From contig JADGJL010000702.1 of NCBI GenBank assembly GCA_027600665.1, positions 1-15,252 on the forward strand: 15,252 bases of DNA. Direction: 5' to 3'. How positions within the stretch are numbered: position 1 is the first letter of the stretch; each line of letters opens with the position of its first letter. This DNA comes from Irineochytrium annulatum. Its lineage: Eukaryota; Chytridiomycota; Chytridiomycetes; Chytridiales; Chytridiaceae. Below, in pieces: positions 8,714-15,252 of this stretch. The position numbers were made by a program, and so were the translations under genes. The notes beneath the pieces were generated by a model. That model saw nothing but the letters and a program-made list of their open reading frames with translations, did no database searches and had not been told where the DNA came from.

Positions 8714-10090
8714 ATGTTCCTCTATGAGCTAAACCACGACGTCCTCCGCCTCCTCCTCGATGGCGTGCCCGACGCCTTCCTCGCCCGCTGCCTGGCCACC
8801 TCGAAGGCCATGTTCCTCGCCGTCGTCCCGATCCTGTGGTCCCGCGGCCACCAGGTCGTCGACAACCGCCTCATCTTTGAGGCCGGCGATCCGCCCAAAC
8901 CGTGGACAGCGGGCTGGAGGCTTGCACAGTACGCTCAAGCGATCCCAGAGCTATTGATCTACGACGCTCTGCCTCCGCTGCCCGAGCCGGCGCGGCTTCT
9001 CCCCTGGCTTGGAAGCCTCAATGTCGTGCGGATCAGCTTTGCGGACGGCGGCGCCGACAACGGCGGGGAAGGCCGGGCGCGGGTCCAACTGTGGGTGGAC
9101 GCAATAATTGATCTGCTACGGAGGGGACAGGGCCCGTGCGAGATTCATGTCGGCGCAGGATGCCGGCGAGACGTCCTGGAGCAATTCCTGTCGTCTCCGT
9201 CCGTCACGGCCATCGGCCTCGCGGACGACGTTGACGAGGAGATGGCCGCGCACTTACGGCACGGGGTGAGGGAGCTGCGTGCGCCGATCGGCTTCGCGTG
9301 GGCGTACAAGCACACGGCGTCCATCAGGAAACTAACCTTACTTCACGACGACGGTGTTGACCTCGACGCTCTCGACTGGCACCTCCCCGTCATCACGGAC
9401 CTCACACTCGAGCTCGGTCAAGCTCACGGCTATCTCGAGGGCTTGTTGGGCTCAACGCGAAGCACGCTTAGGAGGCTGGCGGTCTCTCGCGCCAACGGCT
9501 CCACGGTACTGACCCAGGCGGACCTGGAGTCTATCACGTCTCTACGGGGCCTCCTCAGCCTTGAGCTCGACATCCACGACGGCGAGGTGGACCTCTCACT
9601 GCTGTCCCACCTTCCGGACCTCCAGTCGCTGAAACTCACCGTCGATCAAGGGGACAGCGAGGACTTTGGCGACAGCGACAGTGATGGCGACCGGGATTAC
9701 CAGTGCACCTTGACCTCGGTCGAGCCCGTGTTGGAGCGTATATTGGAAAGGGGGAAGCTCAGGGAGCTCCACCTCAAGGTCAGTGGCCGCTTCAAGATTG
9801 ACATGCCGTGCGTCAACCTCGCGAGGCTGACGCTGGTCAACGTCAAGTGCTTCATCAAGGATTGGGACACGATCGACGGGTGGCTTGCCCTGGAGGTAGT
9901 CGACCTGCGCTCGTCGGCATTGGTGGCGCACGTGGAGCTGGACATGAATGATTACATGCACGGCGTTTACCCGACAGACGAGCAGATTGTGTTGGGCCGC
10001 GCGGGCATGACGTACTTTCGTAAAAAGGAGCAGCCGCAGCCGAAGATGATCGTGGATGGCAGCAGGGTACACTTTTGGACTTTTGACTAA
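8714..10090 (+). CDS. F-box-like / LRR-like protein, single exon
   Basis: A 458-residue intronless frame starts at the first ATG (8714). An in-frame GTG at 8702 is not a likely eukaryotic start. Residues 1-45 resemble a degenerate fungal F-box: LYELNHDVLRLLL, then AFLARCLATSKAMFLAVVPILWSRG, the usual helix-rich start followed by a conserved tryptophan. After about residue 75 come spaced leucine-rich stretches such as SIRKLTLL, ITDLTLEL, LRGLLSLELDI, DLQSLKLTV, LRELHLKV and LARLTLVNVK. These fit an irregular LRR (RNI-like) solenoid rather than plant-type repeats. An acidic Asp/Ser loop lies near residues 311-330. By family knowledge such proteins are substrate receptors of SCF ubiquitin ligases, with the F-box binding Skp1; here that is inferred, because the F-box is weak. 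Third positions are strongly G/C, supporting real coding. It converges on the TIR-Sel1-LRR gene. Confidence 0.75.
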   Translation: MFLYELNHDVLRLLLDGVPDAFLARCLATSKAMFLAVVPILWSRGHQVVDNRLIFEAGDPPKPWTAGWRLAQYAQAIPELLIYDALPPLPEPARLLPWLGSLNVVRISFADGGADNGGEGRARVQLWVDAIIDLLRRGQGPCEIHVGAGCRRDVLEQFLSSPSVTAIGLADDVDEEMAAHLRHGVRELRAPIGFAWAYKHTASIRKLTLLHDDGVDLDALDWHLPVITDLTLELGQAHGYLEGLLGSTRSTLRRLAVSRANGSTVLTQADLESITSLRGLLSLELDIHDGEVDLSLLSHLPDLQSLKLTVDQGDSEDFGDSDSDGDRDYQCTLTSVEPVLERILERGKLRELHLKVSGRFKIDMPCVNLARLTLVNVKCFIKDWDTIDGWLALEVVDLRSSALVAHVELDMNDYMHGVYPTDEQIVLGRAGMTYFRKKEQPQPKMIVDGSRVHFWTFD

Positions 10091-10693
10091 GCTCCCTACA
10101 CCGTTGAAATAACTGTACCTTTCTCTGTTTATCGTATTAAATAATAACGTACCACCATTGTTGTTGACACATTTCGTTGGGCAATGAATGGCTGGACATC
10201 ACTCGTCCGCCCGCCACCATGCACGACTATCGCGAATGGGAAGTTTGTTGCCTGCCTCAGTATAAAGTGAGCTGATGGTAATAACGTTTGTTTTTGTTCA
10301 TGCTTCCACAATATCCCAAATCCAGCCTCAAGCACACCAACGCGAACCTCTTTCGTCGCCGCACCCTTCGGAATCCCTGTTACTTACTCGCATGGTTCGG
10401 CATTCACTCCAATCGAGGCCGGAAGCGTTTCTACACTGATGTCACACTGTGGGCCTTAAATTTCCTTGTTGCCAGCTCAGTATAAATGAGTTCGGATAAA
10501 CCCCCATGTATTGCACGGATGAAGACGAAAAAAAGTTAAAAAGAAAAAAAGTCCAACGAATTAAATACAGCAGTCAGAAAAGGGAGAACGATGCCCTGCA
10601 AGATCCAGCACGACTCATGGTGTGGAGAACTACGAACAGAGCCATAGGTACGCGGGAAACAAAAATCATCATAGCTTGGTGCTATCACCGCCA
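10091..10693. other. Convergent intergenic region with a divergent repeat pair
   Basis: This region lies between the F-box-like stop and the stop of the minus-strand TIR-Sel1-LRR gene. It is AT-rich, and an A-rich stretch near 10528-10550 reads as a T-rich tract on the minus strand. It carries two related sequences around CTCAGTATAAA (separate entry). No convincing gene or tRNA was found. Confidence 0.45.
10245..10490. repeat. Pair of imperfect 25-27-bp direct repeats around CTCAGTATAAA
   Basis: Copy one (10245-10271) reads TTGTTGCC, three bases, CTCAGTATAAA, G, TGAG. Copy two (10466-10490) reads TTGTTGCC, two bases, CTCAGTATAAA, TGAG. Each copy is partly palindromic (CTCA...TGAG). They stand about 220 bp apart and enclose unremarkable sequence. 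They could be ends of a small decayed element or duplicated 3'-end signals. Confidence 0.45.
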
Positions 10694-13600
10694 TTAAGGA
10701 CTAAGCTTTAGCGGTCTGTGGTACCGCATCCTCCCAACCTCGTCCTGTCGCAGATACTCCAACCCACCAGGCAGCTCCGGCGCAATGTCGTTCCCGGACA
10801 AATCCAGCGCGTCCAGCCGCCTCATCGCCCCCCACTCCGCCGGCACCCTCCCCTCAATCTTGTTCCCGTCAAGCCTGAGCTCGACCAGCGTCGTCAGCGC
10901 GCCCCACCCGCTCGGCAGCGTGCCCCCAATCTCGTTCGACTCCAGGTGAAGGCGCTCGATGGACGGCAGGCGCACGTCCGGCAGCGGGCCCTCGATCCTG
11001 TTCCGACCGAGGCGGATCTCCCGCGCGTTCACGAGGCCGTCGAGGGACGGCAGGGGGCCCGAGAGGTGGTTGGCGTGAAGGCAGAGCGTGTGGAGGCGAG
11101 CGAGGCGGCAGACCTCGGGGTTTACGGGTCCGCGGAGGAGGTTGTGGGAGAGGCGTAGGTGCTGGAGGTCGCGGAGGTCGCCGATCCAGCGTGGGATCTT
11201 GCCGGTCAGCTGGTTAGATTCCAAGTAGAGTTTCTCGAGCTTCCTGAGCGGGGAGAGGTTGGGGATTGGGCCTATGAGGCGGTTGTTGTTCAGCCACCTA
11301 CGAGCAATAAATAGTTCAGCATATATTGCAAACATAAGTAGGAAAGAAATAAGGGGATTCTTTACAGATGTTTCAAATTTGTGAGGCATGCGAGCTCTTT
11401 CGGGATGAGGCCACGCAGCCGGTTGTACATCAGCGAAAGCTCTTTGAGATTTTTAAGCAAGCCCAGCTCCATCGGAATCCCCCCTTCATAAAATTTTAGT
11501 AAAGAATAAAGGCAATGTGCCAACCTGACAGACGGTTCATTCCTAAGTTCAATATTTGAAGGTTGCTCAAGAATGCGAGCTAGACATTGTCAAAGACGGA
11601 AACTTTACGCTTTGGATATACCTCCTTTGGGATCACTCCTTTCAGTTTGTTTCTTGACAAATCTCTGGGCCAATCGATTGAGTTATGGTGCGAGGTTGAA
11701 ATCACTCACAATTGGCACAAACTTCTTAGTCGACTGATATTCCTGTCCAGATTTCGAAAGGGCCTCTCTCGACAAAGAGAACTAAAAAGTAGAAACACAA
11801 AATTTAGTAAAAATCAAGAGGAAAGCGCGCCGTTGCAAACCCACATGGCAATCAACTGCTCCCCGCTAAACATTACCGTCCTTCCCGCTTGCCATAAGTA
11901 CACCCTTAGGGCCTCCCAGCCGTCACCTTCAACCTCCCCGAAAACTATTTCTTTTGACTGGAGCCAATCGGCGAAGACGCGCCGAAAGAGCATCCGATCG
12001 GTCAGCCTCCTCTCAACAGAAACCTTAGGGACGTCCGCCTCCGTGGCAGCCTCCGCTTCGGCCTCGGTGCCAATCTCGGCGTCGTTTTCTCCGCCGGAAT
12101 CCTCAGAGTCGTCCAATTCGACGGCTAAGTAAGAAGTCAGTACTTTAAGCAGTAACTCCAAGGAGCATCCACCTGGGTCTTCGATGGCGCCGTCGGGTAA
12201 GAAAGGTGGGTCAGCCAAAGCGGCCGGGTCGAGCTCCAGCTTGTCAGCGCTGGTATGAATCAAGCTCGGGATCGAGCCAGCCTCCGTACCGTCTTCTAGA
12301 TGGTAGAAAAACCAGTTGAAAAACATATAAGAATTCTCCGGAAGCAATTACCTTCGTTGTTGTCCGCGTCTTCATCTTCCTCGTCAAGCCGTTCGTCAAG
12401 GTCCATTGTTTCTGGCACGGAATTGAGCGAGACTAGGCTACCGTGGGCGGAAGAAGGGTCATTGCTGCTACGGCTCTGCCTTGAGTCCGGATCTATGAGC
12501 ACGATGTCTTCATTTCCGGTGAGGTATGGCTCATTTGACAAAGGACGATGTGCGCCTTCGTCAGGCATGTGAGGCTCGGCGTGAGCTAACACTTTATCAG
12601 GCCCTTGCGTTAATTATCAATCTAAGCACTCACCAGCGATCGATTCCGCGGCGTGTTTTGCCTGGACCTCCGGCGCTACCTTCTTTTCTGACCCGTCAAT
12701 AGCACCTTCAAAGTGTTGAAAGGGTTCCTGCTCGTTGAACGGGGCTGCAATCGCCTCCTCCGCCTCAACCGGGCCATCTCTCGTTTTCAACGAACGATCA
12801 GCTGTCACGGGATTATTCGCATTTGCCGTGATCACGTCCTCAAATCTGACCGATGTCGGTATCTTTGAAAGTACGGGTTTCTTCGGTAACTCCGGCAGCT
12901 CCATCTCCCCCGAACCCCCATCCTTGCCCTCTCCGCCCGACACCGCCTCCGTCTTCATTGCCTCCAGCTTCTTCACCCCTCCCGATCCCTTCTGTTGCGC
13001 TCCGGCCGCCTTCCCCTTACCCCTCCTCATTGGGTCCATGTGATACGCGTTCCTCGCCGCCAACCGCTTCCTGACCCTCTCCGCGTTCACCCTCGCGCCA
13101 TCGTGCCCCATGCTCGCGGCGCGCTCGTACAACTCCAAGGCCTTCTTCAGGTCCACGGCAGCGCCGACGCCGTGGAAATGACATGAGGCGAGGTTGTTGA
13201 GGCCTGAGGCGTCGCCCGCAGCCGCGGAGCGGGAGTAGGCGTCGAAGGAGGCCACGGGGTCGTTAAGGGTGCGGTGAAGGCGGCCGAGGTTGTTGAGGGC
13301 CTTTGGGTTCGTTGCGACGCAGCGGGTGTAGAGGTCGAGGGCCTTGAGGGGGTCGCGGTCGACGCCGAGGCCTTGCTCATAACCTTTTTCGTTTGTGCGG
13401 AAGCGAAGTCATTGATGAGGCGTGATAATACGAAAACACTGGGCAATAAACGTACAACGCGCAAGGTTCATGCACGCCTCGGTGTTCCCCTGCAGACATG
13501 AGCGCGCATACCATCGGAAGGCCGCCTTCGCGTCTGGCTTGACGCCGACACCGTTTTCGAGGCAGTGGGCCAGGTTATTCTGCGCCGCCGCGTTCCCGAG

Positions 13601-14692
13601 GTTCGCGGCCTTCCGATAGAGATGCGCTGCAAGTCGCGCGTCCTTCGCCAGCCGCGTCGCCCCCGAGAACCGGAAGTTACCCATATTATTCAAAGCCGAC
13701 CCGTTCCCTTGATCCGCCGAGAGTTGGTACAGCTTCAACGCGCTGTCGACGTCTCTAGGCACGCCGTCGCCAATCCGGTAGCAATCCGCGAGAGCGCATT
13801 GGGCTTTAGCGTGCCCTTGATTCGCGGCAAGGCGGTAATAATGGGCTGCCTTTACGGGATCCCGTTCGACGCCGATGCCGTGGGAGAGGCTATTGCCGAC
13901 ATTAAATTGGGCGCTGACGTCTCCCAATTCGGCCGCCTGTATATAGAGCTCCACGGCACGGCGCTGGTCCGGCTGGCAGCCAACGCCTTTCTTAATGCAA
14001 AAGGCGAGGTTATTAATGGCGCGGCGGTTGGACTGTTTGGAGGACCATTTATAGAGCTTGTAAGCCATTCGCGGGTCTGCTAAAACGCCTTCCTAATTAC
14101 ACTCGTAAGCAAGTGGTGGTAAATCGGCGTCGTCACTCACGCCCTTCTCGTAAAAATAAGCCAATTCGTTTTGAGCGCTGGCGTTTGCCTTATAGGCGCC
14201 CTCCTGAAGCGCGATGAGAAAGTTGCTCAACTCTTCCGGTGATTTTGGTTTTGGCGGAATCGCGATCTTGATCGGGATCCGCTCCAGATGCGGGTCCTGG
14301 TATCCCGTACACATTGCATCCTCCAGCATGTCGAGCAGTTGCTTCGTTCGAGCTCCATCATTTACGGAGGGCGTTCCTTCCAACTCCAATTGAACCACAT
14401 GTGACTTCCCCGCCAGCAAAGTAGCCCATGAGATATTTGTTGCGATGCGAATGGGTATCATTACAGTCTCAAGATCGTCCGCAGCATGCAACTGATCGCG
14501 GCAGCCAGAACAGGCTTCATATTCGAGAGACAGAACCGGCAGGATGAAATTCGCGTGCGTGGTCTCCACATCACCCGACCTGGTCTTGTCGCCAGCGAGA
14601 AAGACGACCCGCAGACCTTCTCTCGTCGAGAGGGCAGTTTCTATCCATCGGACATCATCCAACGAGTGGTGTAAAACAAGACAGACGGACAT
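10694..14692 (-). CDS. TIR-like / Sel1-repeat / leucine-rich-repeat multidomain protein, ten exons
   Basis: Exons 14692-14137, 14079-13456, 13383-12634, 12585-12352, 12295-11845, 11781-11710, 11664-11622, 11579-11525, 11483-11366 and 11297-10694 total 3507 nt, 1168 residues, with every phase matching. Residues 1-105 look like a TIR fold: strands SVCLVLHH, LRVVFLAG, FILPVLS, TVMIPIRI and HVVQLEL with helices between, and a Cys-Arg-Asp-Gln-Leu motif (64-68) where the catalytic Glu usually sits. Nine Sel1 repeats follow (about 171-495; AAELGDVSAQFNVGNSLSHG is typical). Residues about 500-870 are an acidic, charged linker. Residues about 888-1150 hold about eleven plant-type LRRs (for example LRSLCQLDLSRNKLKGVIP). 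Introns are 41-72 nt. A signalling or sensing scaffold is inferred from the domains; no nucleotide-binding domain is seen. Two adjacent genes wrongly joined in the linker remain possible. The exon 1 donor (GTGA|GTGACG) was chosen to keep the Sel1 frame. Confidence 0.72.
12125..12172 (-). other. Possible phase-neutral 48-nt intron inside exon 5 of the TIR-Sel1-LRR gene
   Basis: On the minus strand this stretch starts GTGGAT and ends TACTGACTTCTTACTTAG, a textbook fungal branch site and acceptor. Its 48 nt keep the frame and contain no stop, so it may be spliced, retained or coding. Removal would shorten the protein by 16 residues to 1152. Confidence 0.4.
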
Positions 14693-14935
14693 CAGGATTC
14701 GCGAGCACGGCCCGTCCGCCAGCCAATATCTTCCCGGTAGATGTTGCGCGAAATCCGGTTAGTAATTTATTTCCCAGTCACAGACAGATGGACGGACAGA
14801 TGAATCCCCCGTCTAACGAGATCGCATTAGTGATGAATCGAGCTGGCTTATCCACCCCTCACACTGTCACGGACGTCCGAGTGTGCGAGGCCTCAAAGTC
14901 TCTCGCAGGGATCGGGAGGCCCGCTCGCGAGTCTC
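14693..14935. promoter_or_regulatory. Upstream region of the TIR-Sel1-LRR gene
   Basis: This spacer lies between the proposed ATG at 14692 and the stop of the probable upstream exon. The minus strand shows ACTAAC near 14760-14765 followed by AG at 14727-14726, which could be the acceptor of an unplaced first intron. If so, the frame would extend upstream of the chosen ATG by about 11 residues (YWLADGPCSRIL), and the true start would be further right. Short CTGTC/CCATCTGTC-like repeats occur near 14780-14800. Confidence 0.35.
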
Positions 14936-15209
14936 TTAAGCGCGCGCGATCCGTTCGCTGCCCGACGAGATCGACGTGACAATCGTTTGCATCGAAATCG
15001 TTCGGGGATCCGACGAAGAACGTGCCAGCGGTGCCAATTCGCGCCTCGGCTGCGCGTCTTCTGGGCGGGGGTCTGTCATGACCGCGTCGGGACTGACCGA
15101 TGCTCCCTTCCATAAAGCCGTGGTCAAATTTAAGGCTGCATCTTTGACTCTTTCTCCCGCTTCGTCCTTTGTTAAAGCGATAATTAAGCGGTTTAATGTT
15201 AAAGGTACT
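14936..15209 (-). CDS. Probable terminal exon of an unrecognised gene (partial, extends beyond right edge)
   Basis: A pyrimidine-rich acceptor (CTCTTTTTACAG) ends at 15210, and the open frame runs from 15209 to a TAA at 14938-14936. It reads about 90 residues, in phase 2 relative to a missing upstream exon. The first part looks protein-like and helical (LNRLIIALTKDEAGERVKDA, then LNLTTALWKGAS). The second part is Pro/Arg/Ser-rich and may be untranslated or separately spliced, since GTCAGT follows GCATCG near 15096. No family is recognised. If it is real, this gene ends about 245 bases upstream of the TIR-Sel1-LRR start on the same strand. Confidence 0.35.
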
Positions 15210-15252
15210 CTGTAAAAAGAGAAGAAAAGCAAGAGATCAGGCAAGAAAGCGG

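Noticed and set aside
10694..11389. A separate short LRR gene starting at an ATG at 11389
   Set aside because: That ATG belongs to the preceding exon in another frame. Joining CAT CT at 11366 to G at 11297 gives LKHLWLNNNRL, a continuous LRR, so it is a 3' exon.
13565..14083. A 172-codon plus-strand frame opposite the Sel1 exons
   Set aside because: It is a mirror of the Sel1 repeat periodicity, and the minus strand matches the family repeat by repeat.
14093..14692. A stand-alone 199-residue protein ending at 14093
   Set aside because: The frame runs into an intron after YEKGV. The next exon continues the Sel1 repeat in phase, so the stop is intronic.
1..15252. Bacterial origin, CRISPR array, tRNA or rRNA genes, transposase
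   Set aside because: Five genes have spliceosomal introns. No regularly spaced repeats, cloverleaf sequences, rRNA motifs or transposase domains were found by eye.

Overview
The window looks like nuclear DNA from an intron-rich, GC-rich eukaryote, most likely a zoosporic (flagellated, chytrid-like) fungus. The genes are interrupted by very short GT-AG introns (mostly 41-93 nt), often with fungal-type CTAAC or CTGAC branch sites just before the acceptor. One gene is a clear homologue of CEP104/FAP256, a protein of ciliary tips and centrioles that non-flagellated lineages lack. Plant-like leucine-rich repeats next to Sel1 repeats also fit chytrid gene content. The exact taxon cannot be read from this sequence.

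Layout, left to right. (1) Positions 1-1600, minus: the N-terminal 447 residues of CEP104 in six exons, running off the left edge. (2) 1601-2788: a long divergent intergenic region with antisense, protein-like fragments near 2075-2305. (3) 2789-3333, plus: a 159-residue single-pass membrane protein with a dense cysteine cluster and a PPAY motif. (4) 3334-4131: a convergent gap. (5) 4132-6829, minus: a complete three-exon translation elongation factor 2 (849 aa) with a somewhat divergent switch I. (6) 6830-7520: its upstream region, with a perfect 11-bp inverted repeat. (7) 7521-8331, minus: a 90-residue glycine-rich protein with a His-rich tail, split into seven exons, including one holding only the ATG and candidate microexons of 15 and 11 nt. 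(8) 8714-10090, plus: a single-exon F-box-like/LRR-like protein. (9) 10091-10693: a convergent gap with a divergent repeat pair. (10) 10694-14692, minus: ten exons that join in frame into one 1168-residue protein. (11) The right edge holds a probable terminal exon of another minus-strand gene.

The most interesting object is gene 10. Phase-consistent splicing links a TIR-like N-terminal domain, nine Sel1 repeats, a long acidic linker and about eleven plant-type leucine-rich repeats. TIR plus two solenoids recalls innate-immune or signalling receptors, but it lacks an NB-ARC/NACHT ATPase and seems to lack the TIR catalytic glutamate. The other genes are housekeeping or structural and show no shared pathway. 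All exon joins were made by eye from splice consensus, reading phase and family similarity; none has transcript support here.
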